This document shows positions 40,280 through 51,650 of a DNA stretch of 64,000 nt, in pieces. The notes beneath the pieces were generated by a model. It was not told the DNA's origin. It was given only the letters and a program-made list of their open reading frames with translations, and did no database searches. How positions within the stretch are numbered: position 1 is the stretch's first letter; every line of letters begins with the position of its first letter. The DNA is from Aristolochia californica (taxonomy: Eukaryota; Streptophyta; Magnoliopsida; Piperales; Aristolochiaceae). The stretch is from the NCBI GenBank assembly GCA_029961685.1, contig JARWKL010000004.1, forward strand, positions 36,692,986 to 36,756,985, read 5' to 3'. The translations under genes were made by a program, and so were the position numbers.

Positions 40280-40312
40280 CAGAGGTACAAAATTGAGTAA
40301 AGCATCAACCTC

Positions 40313-41431
40313 TCAGAAATATGTTTCCTCATCAAAATAGTCCATGTCTAAAGATGTTATGCAAGACTCAAAAGATTCAAGAGTGGATTCGTCATCAAGC
40401 ATAACAATTTCTATCTTAAATGCATGACTCAGATCATCAAACTCAAGTGGGTGGTGCCCGGCATTAAATACATTCAATGAGACCTTAAAATTTCCAAAAG
40501 ACAACTCCAACTCACCACTTTTACAATGAATGATAGCATTATATGTGGCTAAGAAGGGACGTCCTAGGATGACAGAAATTTGGTTGGTTACATTGACTAC
40601 TGGTTCTGTATCAAGAACAATGAAATCAACCGGGAACAGAAATTTGTCCACTTTTATCAAAACATCTTCAACTATTCCTCGTGGTATCTTGACAGAACGG
40701 TCAACTAGTTGAAGTGTGATGGGAGTAGGCTTCAATTCCCCCAAACCTAATTGCTGGTACACAAAGAAAGGAAGCAAATTCACACTTGCCCCTAAGTCAA
40801 GAAGAGCTCTCTGGATGGTATGTTCACCAATGACACATGAAATTGTGGGACATCCAGGATCTTTAACTTTAGGAGGAGTGTTGTGCTTCAGAATTGAGCT
40901 TACATTCTCAGTAAGAAAGACCTTTTTGTTAACATGTTGTTTTCTCTTCTGTGTACAAAGGTCTTTCAAAAATCGGGCATAGGCAGGGACTTGCCTAATA
41001 GCATCAAGAAGTGGAATGTTAATGTGAACATTACTAAACAGTTCCAACGTTTCATGCATGCTATCTCCTTTCCTAGGTGGGCCCGATAACCTCTGCAGAT
41101 AAGGAGCTAGTGGGACTTGGTTAGGGATCTGCTTGGCTGTTGGTGGAGAACTTGGAGGTTCTTCACCCAATGATGTATCCCCATTGTCATCCTTTGACTC
41201 CTTAGACTTAGTGGTCCCTACACCATTGTTCAACTCACGACCACTCCTAAGGGTGGTTATGGCTTTGGCTTGCTCATGGTGGGGTTTGGAACTCAACCCA
41301 CTCTCATGTGTGCTTTTGGGGGTAGGAATGGTTTGACTCAGGAGTCTATTTTGTGCTTGTTCACTCATGTGGCTGGCCAACTGACTCACTTGCATTTCAA
41401 GTTTAGCAATTGAGGAATGTGTATTCTGCAT
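40313..41431 (-). pseudogene. Athila-type gag C-terminus and aspartic protease
   Basis: 372 residues. Begins after an in-frame TAA (41462-41464) that follows the gag frame. Residues 1-70 continue gag (KAITTLRSGREL is a typical gag-protease linker). The protease active site reads LLDLGASVNLLP, the DLGA form usual in this branch, and the flap-like end is VILGRPFLAT. Ends at the TGA 40313. Confidence 0.9.
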
Positions 41432-41461
41432 GAATAATTGAAGTGTATCTTCAAGTGAAGG

Positions 41462-42552
41462 TTATTGTGGAATCAATGGTTGTTGAGTGAAGTGTGGGCG
41501 CGGAGCTTGGGGTTGAGTAAACCCTGGAGGACCCCCAACCTGTGGGCCCTTGGACCATGAGAAATTTGGGTGCCTAGCCCAACCCGGATTATATGTTTCT
41601 GAAAAAGGATCGTTCCAGTTTGGTCTATGAAAATTCTGGACTGCATTCAAGTCCTCAATGAGCTCTGGGTAGGATGAACTAGATGGACACATTTGTGTGG
41701 GATGAGTTGAACCAGAGCATATGGCACAGACAGTAGATGGGTTAGGAGCAGGTGAACTCTTGGACACCATAAGGGCATCAATTTTTCTAGTCAACCCTTC
41801 AATCTTGGCCATGAGCATGGGTGTTTCACTAACCTCGTAGAGTCTTTTGGCTTCGTGGGATCTCCTATCAACATTAAATGACGAACCCCATTGCTGAGAT
41901 TGATCACTCAACGTTTCAAAGAAGTCACATGCCTCACTAGCACTCTTACCCATAAAACTCCCACCACTCGTTGCATCTACCATGGATCTAACCTGGGGTG
42001 TAAGACCTTGATAAAAGTATTGCACTAAATGCCATTTCTCAAACCATGATGCGGACACCTACGGATCAAATCCTTCCATTTCTCCCAAGCCTCATAAAAG
42101 TGTTCACCCTCCTGCTGCATAAAGTTGGAGATTTCTCTCCTGAGGGTTGTAGTTCTCTGAATGGGAAAGTACTTGGACAAAAATTTTGTGACTAATGTGT
42201 CCCATGAAGTAATGCTGCCCACCTCCAAGGAATTAAGCCAAGACTTGGCCTTATCCTTAAGTGAAAATGGAAAAAATCTTAACCGGATAGAGTCATCTGA
42301 GAAATTCTGGAATTTGAAAGTTGCACAAATATCTAAGAATTCCTTGATGTGGTAATATGGGTCCTCCTTTTCCAACCCATAGAATGTAGGGAGGAGTTGG
42401 ATCACACCCGGTTTCAACTGGTAACTGGCGGCAGTAGTGGGTGGCAATATAATGCAAGAAGGTGATGTGAAGTGGGATGTGATAGAATAATCCCTCAGGG
42501 CTCTACGGTCATCTGCTGCAGGTAACAGTAATGGTTCGCCCTGATTGGCCAT
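41462..42552 (-). pseudogene. Athila-type gag (frameshifted)
   Basis: Likely start ATG at 42552 (MANQGEPLLLP); the longer frame from 42684 adds an unlikely hydrophobic start. The conserved capsid-like part runs over 42100-42450 (DSIRLRFFPFSLKDKAKSWL, LVTKFLSKYFP, FYEAWEKWKDLIRRCPHHG). A single-base loss near 42035-42045 moves the frame; gag continues as HLVQYFYQGL... to a TAA at 41462. A Cys/His group (CAICSGSTHPTQMC) at about 41697-41740 is a zinc-knuckle-like segment. Confidence 0.88.
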
Positions 42553-42907
42553 GGTAGCTCCTAACTCGACTTTGGGTGTTTTCCTACAAATATGTTCTAC
42601 CTCTTCAACAAAGGGAGCTAATGGTCCACCTAGGGAGCGGCGCCCGTGCATAAAAACACAAAAAAAAACAAAACGAACTATCAAATTAAGCTAACAAACT
42701 CACTACTAAAAATATGAACTAACTAGAAGAAATAAAAATAATTCCATAAAAAATCACCAAGCTAAAATTATGAAAGAAAATAATAAAAAAAATCAAAATA
42801 AAAATAAAAAAATTAAATTAAAAATAAAATAAAGTAAAGTAAAATAAAATAAAAATAAATCTAACCTAAGACCATGGAGAACAAATAAATACACCTAATA
42901 CGTGCCT

Positions 42908-42924
42908 CCCCGGCAATGGCGCCA
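42908..42924 (-). other. Primer binding site of the Athila-type element
   Basis: Minus strand TGGCGCCATTGCCGGGG, six bases from the 5' LTR. This agrees with the tRNA-Asp-type primer sites described for Athila elements. Confidence 0.88.
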
Positions 42925-42930
42925 AAAACT

Positions 42931-44341
42931 TGATGTAGAATTTAGTTACATCGGCTTTAATACCTCGCAAGCGTACGAATCGTTCATGTAATTTAGCGGG
43001 AAGCGAGGGTCATATCCGCAGGGAGGACTGAATTTTGTGTATTCTTAAGTCAACTAGCCTAACCAAATATGATAAATTAATATGAACTAAACACTAATTA
43101 TATCCTAAATTATCAAGCAATCATCTGGTTAACTACTTGCACAACAGGAAACGTCAATTCTGGATTTTACGGTGATTCGTGCCTCTCTCGAGCGCCACGT
43201 AACCACGGATCCGAATTCTCAATCCTTGCGTCTAGACCCTCTCGGGCGCATAGAGTGAAAGACAGAAATCAGATTAAAATACCAAAATCCAACCTAAATT
43301 ATATTCCTACCCTAATTAGCCAATTTAATCAAATATCCAAAAAAATTCAATAAACAATAATTATCAAATCAGATTCAATAAACATTCAATAACCTAAGTT
43401 CAAACTATATAAAAAAATTAAATTCAAAAATGGCGAATTACTCCCCTTCTCCTTCCTCTCGCTCGAGCAGCAACTTGTTCTCACGAGTGCTGCAATTTCC
43501 CGAAATTGATGGCTTCGGGTAGCAAGAGTGAGTGGCCGGAGGTAGAGACGACGCCGACGACGAAGGTTAGAAGCCGACGGATGGAGGTAACGTCCAGCGA
43601 AGAACGAAACAGAGCTGACGTTCTCGAACTGGCTCTCTCAAGTCTCGGTCGGAGTCGGAATAGCTCTAGGTATGGTCGGAAATATGTAATAGATGTCAGA
43701 GGATGGTCGGAAAGCGGGATTGGCACCAGAGAAGCCCTCTCAGATCACTTCTCGGTCTGGCGAGCAAAAACTATCGAACTCACCTCGACAGAGACTCTCT
43801 CGAGCTCTCCTCAGGTTTGTTCTCGGTTGCTGGAAGCGGTGGACGGCGGTGGATGACGGTGGCGCGGTGAAAGACAGTGGCCCAGCGAACAACGGTGGGA
43901 AACTCCTCTCGGGTCTTCCCCTGTTTCCGGTCCAAGGTCCTTTGTTTTGGTCAATCTGTCTGTTTTCTCTTCATGCTCTCTCCCCTCGTTCGATGCTCCT
44001 CTTCCCTTTAATACCAATTTTTCTTTGTTTTAAAAATGATTTTCCCTAAAAAATCACCTCCATTTCACTAAGGGTATTTTGGTAAATATCTCCTTCTCCA
44101 CCAAAATCCTCCTGAAATTCCATAATTGAATCCATAAAAAGTATTTCAGGAAGAAATAAACCTTAAAAACAATGAAATATAATTCAGGAGAGAAAAATAT
44201 GCAACATAGACAGTGATTAATGCCAAATTCAATAAATACACGTTTCAATTGAAAACCGACAAATAACCACCTATAACACAATTATAAAGGTTATTCTATT
44301 ATAATTAACCTAGTTCTCATGTTAGAATATGGCATCTATCA
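42931..44341 (-). repeat. 5' LTR of the Athila-type element (1411 bp)
   Basis: Same ends as the 3' LTR (TGATGTAG...CTATCA in plus reading). It carries about 48 extra bases near 43470-43520 and scattered substitutions relative to 34136-35498. Open frames inside are not genes. Confidence 0.93.
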
Positions 44342-45886
44342 GCTCTCCTCGAAGTGTTATGTTTTTTGGCTTCCTTGTCCTCTGTATCGGTTCCTAGGGA
44401 TCATATTGAGGCTCTTAAATATCCAAGATAGAGAGCTACCATTGACGAGGAAATGGCTACCTTACATAGTAATAATACATGGGATTTTATTTCATTACCA
44501 CTTGGAGAAAAAGTTGTAGGCTATCAATGGGCGTTTATTGTTAAACATAATTCAGATGGGTCTATTTTTTGGCTAAAAGCAAGGCTAGTTACTAAAGGAT
44601 TTACTTAGACACATGACATTGAATATGAAGAGATTTTTTCTCCAATTGTCAAACTCAATTCTATAAGACTTTTGATTTATTTTTATTGGCCTATTCATCA
44701 ACTAGATGTAAAAAATGTCTTCCTTAATGGTGATCTCCTTGAAGAAGTCTACATGCTCCAACCACCTAGTTTTGTAGTTGAGGGGGACGTGTATACACTT
44801 ACAAACCACTCTTATGGCCTCTAGTAATCTCCTCAAGCATGGTTTGACAAATTTACCAAAGTGGTTGTTCGATTGATTTTTTAAGTTATTTGAAATGGCA
44901 CATTCTATGTTTATTAGACATACTAAAATGGTGGTAGTCTTTTGGTTGTATAAGTGGATAATATTATTCTCACTGGAGTGATCAAATGGGCATGTACTAG
45001 GTAAAGGAAAACTTGTCCAAGTATTTTTCAAGCTAAAGATCTTGGACTCTTGGAACCTTTTCTTGGAATTATGTGTTATAATCTCAACATGGAATTATCT
45101 TATCTCAAAGAAAATTTGTGTTAGACTTATTTGAAAAAACATGAATGCTTGGTTGTAGGCCCCTTGACACTCCTATGGACCCGAGTGTCAAATTGTGTGT
45201 AGAATCAACAAATAAAGTTGATGCTTGCAAGTTTCAAATGTTGCTTGGTAAGTTGGTTTATTTGATTGTTACTAGACCAAAAATATTTTTATTGTAAGTG
45301 TCATTGGCCAGTTAATGCATAAATCTCAGTTTTCTCATTGGCAAGCTCTTGATAAGATATTGAGATATTTGAAGAAGAGTCCAGGATAAGGATTATTGTA
45401 TAAGAATCACATACACTTCAGAATTGAAGGATTTACAAATGTAGACTGTGCAAGTTTTTTTGAAGATAGGAAATCTACCTTCGGTTTCTGTATAATGGTT
45501 GGTGGCAATCTAGTGACTTGGTGCAATAAGAAACAAAGTATTGTAGTTCAACCCAGTTCAGAGGTCACATACAAAGCTATGGCACAAGAAGTTAGTGAGA
45601 TGTTATGACTTTGTTCCTTACTTATAGAGCTAGATTTTTCTGTGGAAAACCCCATGCAACTTTATTGTGAAAATCAATTAGATATTCACATTTCTCTCAA
45701 TCTAGTGTTTGATGAAAGGACAAAACACATTGAGATTGACTATCAATTTATTCATGAGAAACTCAATACTGGAATTATTAGTAAGCACTGCGATCCTTCC
45801 AAATACAACTTACATATATTTTCAACAAAGCGATTGCAGCAGGTACATTTCAGCATTCAAGTTTCAAGCTTGGGGTATTTGATGTC
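44342..45886 (+). pseudogene. Copia fragment, plus strand, right part (RT, RNase H)
   Basis: Continues the copia interrupted at 34135. RT blocks with stops: WDFISLPLGEKVVGYQWAF (about 44471-44530), THDIEYEEIFSPIVK, IHQLDVKNVFLNGDL, and a damaged catalytic box VDNIILTG near 44954. RNase H: DCASFFEDRKSTFGFC, TWCNKKQSIVVQPSSEVTYK, IDYQFIHEKL. Interrupted at 45886 by a solo LTR inside the final FDV segment; the last residues follow at 46206. Confidence 0.85.
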
Positions 45887-46205
45887 TGTTGGATTTCTAG
45901 AAAAGAGAAAAATTTCACTAACTTAATGTAATTTGAATACAATAAGCTTTTATTTATAATAGAGGAAAGAAGTAGAATCCAATTACAATTAAACTACCAG
46001 TATCCCAGTTACACCCAAAGTTAAACACTAAAAGATGAGTCCTAGAACAGTTAAACAACTTATCATAAATAGAAGACTAACATAACTAAAACACTTTTAA
46101 CAAAGGCTCTTTTGTGAGACCTTCCATGAGACTCTTCTTAGACTCCACCATATTAATTCTGCCTCTGTGAGACTTCGTACACTCTTCCATATTTGCTCTT
46201 CAACA
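45887..46205 (-). mobile_element. Solo LTR, 319 bp, duplication ATGTC
   Basis: Plus-strand reading starts TGTTGGATTTCTAG and ends GCTCTTCAACA; flanks ATGTC at 45882-45886 and 46206-46210. Minus orientation, since TTTATTTATAATAGAGGAAAG reads as the reverse complement of the LTR in copy E. Its far end (TGTTGAAGAGC on the minus strand) is the same as the 5' end of copy E, so it belongs to that family. Removing it and one duplication joins the copia frame. Confidence 0.93.
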
Positions 46206-46539
46206 ATGTCTTTGCACCACCAGCTCTAGGGAGAGTGTCGAAAGAATAATGATTTAATCAAACTTATGTTATGTTATTTTTCCTCCTTTAGTGGACAAGG
46301 GGCTCCCTTGTAATTTTATCAAGACTTACCAATATAAATTTAGGTGAGAAAAGCTAACCCCTCATCAAGACCTAATAGTGAAGGTCTCTCTCACTCAAGC
46401 TCATGCTCACTCTCTCCTTCCCTCTTTTCTCGTCCACTTTCCTTCCTCTTTTTGACTTCTTCTCTCTTCTTCTTCTTCTCATTCTCTCTTCTCCTCTTAC
46501 CACTAGCCTCTACAATCGATTAAACCCTAGAATCTAACA
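46206..46539 (+). repeat. End of copia pol and its 3' LTR
   Basis: 46206-46249 finishes the copia frame (VFAPPALGRVSKE then TAA). The purine tract CTAGGGAGAG precedes an LTR 46236-46539 (TGTCGAAAGAATAATG to GAATCTAACA). As in many plant copia elements, the pol frame runs a few codons into the LTR. No matching 5' LTR is in the window, because the element's left part is lost at the palindrome junction (33412). Confidence 0.8.
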
Positions 46540-47880
46540 TTATGTAATGCCAAAAATACTATTTTATTAGATAGTTATGGTTTATACACTGTGGACCACT
46601 GTGCTCCCTATAGACTCAGAAGAATAATTTTCACTCATAGCAATGACACCATGTACACATGTATTATACTGCTATGTTAAGCAACATAAAATAACTATGT
46701 TACTCTCTAATAGAATACTATGTTATGTACTTTCAAAGATACTATGTCATCAAATAGTTGTAATTCACTCACTACAAGAAATAACTATGTTACTCTCTTG
46801 TTAAATACTATATTATGTACTACCAAGAATACTACATTATTAGATGGTTGTTGTTCTCAAGAGTATAATAGAGGTTAGTTTTGACATCATCTTAAAGGGC
46901 ATCAAGAACATAGTACACTACTCTAGTCAGATAATGTGTCATTTCGCTATGCAATAGTAGGTTACCCCATCGAAGAGACATTATGCCCTCTATAGATTCA
47001 TAAGAATAATTTTCACTCATTTGCAATGACGCCATGTACACATATACAATACAACTATGTTAAGCAATACATAATAAGTTTATTGCCTTTTGGTGGAATA
47101 CTATGTTATCTATTGCTTAAAATACCACGTTATTAGATAGTTGTGGTTCACACATTGTATACACTATGCGTCTATGGATTCACAAGAATATTTTTCACTC
47201 AATAGCCATGACATCATGTATACATATAATACTACTATGTTAAGCAACACAGAATAACTATTTTACTCTATGATAGAATACTATGTTATATAATACCGAA
47301 AGTACTATTCTCAAATAGTTGTGGTTTACACACTATGGGACAATTTACTCCCTAATAATTTTCACTCATTAGCAATGACACCACATACAAATATAAAATA
47401 TCATTATGCTATGCAACACAGAATAACCATGTTACATTCAAGAGGAATAATATGTTATGCACTACTAAAAATACCATGTCATCATATAGTTGTGGTCCAC
47501 AAGAGTACAATAAATTTAGCCTGACACTGTCTTAAAAAGCATTGAGAACAAAATATACCGCTATCATACAAATAAAGAGAACGAGATTTATTGTTATTGT
47601 TCACACTATCATTTGGCCATGTAATAGCTTACCTCATTGAATAACAAAGTACTCATACTACGGGTCATTGTACTCCCGATCAACCCAAAATAATATTTTT
47701 CATTCATTGGTAGTAACATTATGTACGAATTTATAATACCACATATGTTAAAGAATATATATAGTAACTTTGTTATTCTATAGTGAAATAATATGTTATG
47801 TGTGACTAAAATACTATGTTATCATATATTTAATAGCCCCATAAGTGTAATATTACATTGTAAAGGACAATAGTACAAAA
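46540..47880. repeat. Satellite-like degenerate tandem array with higher-order pattern
   Basis: Seven units beginning TTATGTACTAC-like, then AATACTATGTTATTAGATAG, at about 46541, 46723, 46813, 47106, 47286, 47455 and 47796. Unit lengths are about 182, 90, 293, 180, 169, 341 and a partial one. Most contain TTTTCACTCATTAGCAATGA, CACCATGTACACATATA and CTATGTTAAGCAACA. Units 3 and 6 share an extra segment (CAAGAGTATAATA ... GCATCAAGAAC ... TATGCAATAGTAGGTTACC), giving a short-short-long order repeated twice; unit 2 is internally deleted. No coding capacity. Confidence 0.8.
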
Positions 47881-48578
47881 AAAATACACATGGACATAAA
47901 TAACTGTATTGAGGTCCCCAAGTATCAACTTCCATGAATTTGTTTTTGTAAAAGCAAATAAGGATTACTTGTTATTGTAAGAAGCCAAATGAGAACACCC
48001 CCATTGAGTGAAGATCACAAAAAAGAATTTTTTCATTTCATCTCAAGACTTGGTTTCTCCACCCATGTTATGCAAAGAGTTTCATAGTTAAAACGAGTGT
48101 TGAAAAAAAAGGCAAAAACAAAATAAGAAGAATGAAGAAAACATCAAAGTTGAGATCTTTGAAAAATAAAGAAAAACGTGAGTTGGAACAAAAAGTGGAA
48201 GAATCAAAATTATGGAGTGAAGAGAGGCATAGCTCACATCTCCTATGCTGGAAAGCGTAAAGAATTGTTGGTGTTTTATAGCTTTTGTTATGTCTTCGAG
48301 TCAAAAAGGAGGGTTGGGTTAGAATATCCGAATCGAACCAGAATAATATCAAATCTAATCCAAGGGCATTTTTATCCCAAAGTTAAGACTTCATAATTTT
48401 ACCACAAACTAAAAAAATATAAATACTGTACATACAAATTTCCTCTTGCCTTCAATTATCACCCAGGAGAAAGGAAGCCCAAAAACGAATAAATGATACA
48501 CATCTCATTTTGAATATGACAGACCTACTCTCGCTTCCTGTAAACAAATTAGAGTTACAGAAAATACAAGTCCAACTT
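47881..48578. other. Gene-free DNA and 3' UTR of the DUF3527 gene
   Basis: No gene on either strand; the short frames at 48068-48396 overlap antisense and are not supported. The last 100-150 bp before 48579 are probably 3' UTR of the minus-strand gene. Confidence 0.5.
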
Positions 48579-50688
48579 TCAACCTTCGCACGCCTCTAAA
48601 CAGAGAGAGGGAAACCGAGAATGGATGAAGGCAACTGCAACAGAGAAAGACTGCAGGGAGGTAAGGGTAGGTTGGAAGTATACAAAATGCAGCCCCTCGC
48701 GTACATTTACTATCTTCAGGGCAGGTTCCACCTCCTTTGAACCCTACAAATTATTACAGAAGCTGATTGAGATTTCATATTACTGCATCGCTTCCAAGTA
48801 GAGTACATGCAAGGAAAATACAGGATGAAACCCTTCATGCTTCCTTTACAAGCCTCTAACCTTAGATGCTGGATTCAAGTTCAACTGATACAGAGACAAG
48901 AAAACTACAAGACCAACATACCTCTCTGAACAGATCGAATGACTTGCAGTCTTCATCAGTATCTGTGAGGGGAAAATTACAGGAATTGTGAGAGTTGTTA
49001 TTCAGAACCGTGAGAGGGCAACCGACGTCCCACCCACCACAGTCACAATGTCCACCAGATCTCCATCTCTCGGTTATACTGGTTGGACCCCCATTTCTCG
49101 CTCTTGGACCGCCGTGACGGCCTGCAGGGATTAGAACATTGATGCTTTTATCAGACTTGCTGCCCTTTTGCAAACCACCTTCATTGCTACTTCCAGCAGT
49201 TACATTTTTAAGAAATTTCAAGCCCCATCCTTCGTTCGATTCCACCTGACTCTTGTTGTAAGCAGTATCTTTCATAACAATGGCAACCAACTCAAGGCTA
49301 GGAAGAAAATCAGTATCATAGAGGCTCTCCTTACCAAATTCATCAAATTTACATAATGCATCTAGATTTGACTCCTCAGATACATCCTTCAATTTGGGGC
49401 TAGATTTGTTCTTGGATATATTATTTGCCCGAAATACATCTACCAATCTCTTCTGTAAACCTTTACGCTTCCTAAGAGCATTGGTTGAACTTTGCATTCC
49501 AAAGTGGTATTCACTAGAACCAAACAAAACATATTCAGTCTCCATGTGTTTTTTATTGTCACAATCAAGAGTCACACAACTTGACACCTTCATCCTTGCA
49601 ACAGTTTCAGACAAATTATTTTCTGAACTACCATGTGCTTTTGTACAATTAGATCTTGAATGGAATAAGTACAAGTAATCAGAGGGCCTGTCATTTGAAG
49701 CTCTTGAAAAAGACTTAACTTGCAAAGGGTTGGCCACATAAACTTTGCCTCTATCATCCACAGAGAATTCAAAATGAGGGAGTCCACTCTTCCACATACA
49801 ATGAAGAACTCCCTTTAAAGGAACACAACAAGAAGATGAAGAAGACTGACATGAAGATGTTGATTTTGTACTCGAGCAAGAAGCAAGAGTGCTATCAGGG
49901 ACATCTGATCCATATCGTTGTTGTAAGATTTGCTTTGGTGGAGAAAGACTCAGACATGGAGGAGAATGTATCAACTTTGAACATTTTCCACCATCAAAAG
50001 CATCAACTGATTTCATTCTTCCAGAGCTGATAACACTTACTAGAGAAATTATATGGTTTCCCAGAAGATTACTCACCTTACTCTTCCCTTCAATTGCATC
50101 AACAATCCATTGGCCAGTGGGATGAATAATAATGTTACCAGGCCAACTTGCCGAAGAATGTTGAGAAAAAAACCTACCTAGATCACCTGTAGTTCCTGTT
50201 CTCCTTTTGTGGGATTTAAACCCATCCAACAAAAATTGTTTTTTTGATGGACTGCAGTTCGAAGGAAAATTGAACGGTTCGGTTGTTCTACAAAGTATGC
50301 TTAGAGAAGTTGATGGTCTAACTTCAAACAAACTCAAGCAATGCTGTTGAAGATTCCCATGTAGACTCACAACACTTGTGTGTGGGATCTTCGCTTCCCT
50401 GCTCCATCGTTTTTGGGCATCTTCGATGACTTCAGACTTCTGTCTATTCCCATCTGAGTTTTTATGTTGCCGCTGACTTATCTTCTGCAGGATTCCTTTG
50501 AGTTCTGATGTGGAAATTGCAAATCGATTTTCTTCTGCTTGTCCAGTGCCACTACTTCGGCGGCAGTCTAATGCTTTACTGTTCTGGAAATCTTTCTTTG
50601 CAACAACTGTTTTGTCCATTTCCACAATTCCACTGGTAAAGGCACATTTAACAGATGTTTGCATATGCCAATCCCTCTCCCATGTCAT
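48579..50688 (-). CDS. DUF3527-domain protein, function unknown
   Basis: Plant-specific family (Pfam DUF3527) without an established biochemical role. Two coding exons: 48922-50688 and 48579-48743; 1932 nt, 643 aa. The donor after FDLFRE is GTATGT and the acceptor is TTTGTAG before GGT; the 54-residue last exon (starts GSKEVEPALKIVNVREGLHF, contains VYFQPTLTSLQSFSVAVAFI) matches the usual DUF3527 C-terminus, while reading through the donor gives an unrelated tail. The domain itself starts near residue 270 with the segment VLHCMWKSGLPHFEFSVDDR and includes the signature RWRSGGHCDCGGWDVGCPL (about residues 550-570). The N-terminus is Ser-rich and likely disordered; no signal peptide or membrane segment. 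The first ATG of the exon is taken as start; it lies 5 bp inside the exon (acceptor CAG at about 50694-50696), so a coding upstream exon is not excluded. Confidence 0.9.
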
Positions 50689-51650
50689 ATTACCTGGTGA
50701 AATGGAAGAACTACGTCAACTCAGTAGACATGAAACATAAAAAGAAAGGAAGCAGAAACAACAGATATATCCAGCTATTTATGCTCAGAATTCAGAGACA
50801 AAATCAGCAAACACAATAAGCAAAGGCAACAGTATAACACCAGTGAACGAAAAAAATGAACAACAGGATTCAAGACCCTAACATAAGGACAAGTATAAGT
50901 TTACATATACTGTCTCTGTAGCTACATTCATCTTATCTGTATTTAACTTGTCAATAAACCAAATATACTCAATGGATAAAATGAACCAAAAGCTTGCAGA
51001 CACAAAGCACATATTCATAATTGCTCAAATCAACAGCATAAGATTGATTGCTGCTTCACAAAAAACAAAAAAAAATACGACAAACAGACTGATTTACAGG
51101 CAAAACAAAGCAAAAAAAAGACACAAAATCATGATTTCGTAGATGCGAATCAAAGCAAAAAATAATCTAGTTAATAAAAAGCAAACCAAAAGACACATAT
51201 CAACCTACATGATAAACCATACCAAGAAACAGAAAAAAACAGAGAGGAGATAGTACGAAAGAACAATTTCCTCACCTGGAAAACAGAACCCATAAATCGA
51301 ACAGCCGAGAGTCAGACCCAGTACATTAATGCTACCAAAACCACAGAAGAAAATCGTCGAATAGGCAATAAAAGAGCAGAAAGGCCGCCTCCACAGAAAA
51401 ATGTCACTTTTCAGCCCTAACTCCCACCAAAACGTTTATTTGTAGCTGAGGAAAAGGAAACACCACGAAACGAACCGCGCATTTAAAGATTTTAAGTCGG
51501 TAAATAAATACACAAAATAACGGTTCTGCTACCAGGGAGGAACCTTGAGAAAGTTAAAAAGAGAAAAAGGAGAGGTACGAAGAAACAGAGAAAGAAACCA
51601 ACACCTGCACCAGGGTCTGGAACAAATGGTGGATTAGGTTATAAGTTAGA
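50689..51650 (-). promoter_or_regulatory. Leader exon and leader intron of the DUF3527 gene
   Basis: Acceptor TTCACCAG lies just upstream of the coding exon. A good candidate donor (CCAG then GTGAGG) is at about 51274-51279, implying a leader intron of about 580 bp and an untranslated first exon to its right. Exact transcription start unknown. Nothing in this stretch encodes a recognisable protein. Confidence 0.55.

Larger units (their letters stand above)
34136..44341 (-). mobile_element. Athila-type Ty3/gypsy retrotransposon, near full length
   Basis: 10.2 kb, minus strand, flanked by GCTCT at 34131-34135 and 44342-44346, so insertion into the copia fragment is certain. LTRs 42931-44341 (5') and 34136-35498 (3'), a tRNA-Asp-type primer site, gag, protease, RT, RNase H and integrase in order. 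The gag and RT wording and the primer site fit the Athila branch of Ty3/gypsy (family knowledge). No env-like frame is recognisable between pol and the 3' LTR. Five lesions break the coding region: three in-frame stops and two single-base frameshifts. Confidence 0.93.
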
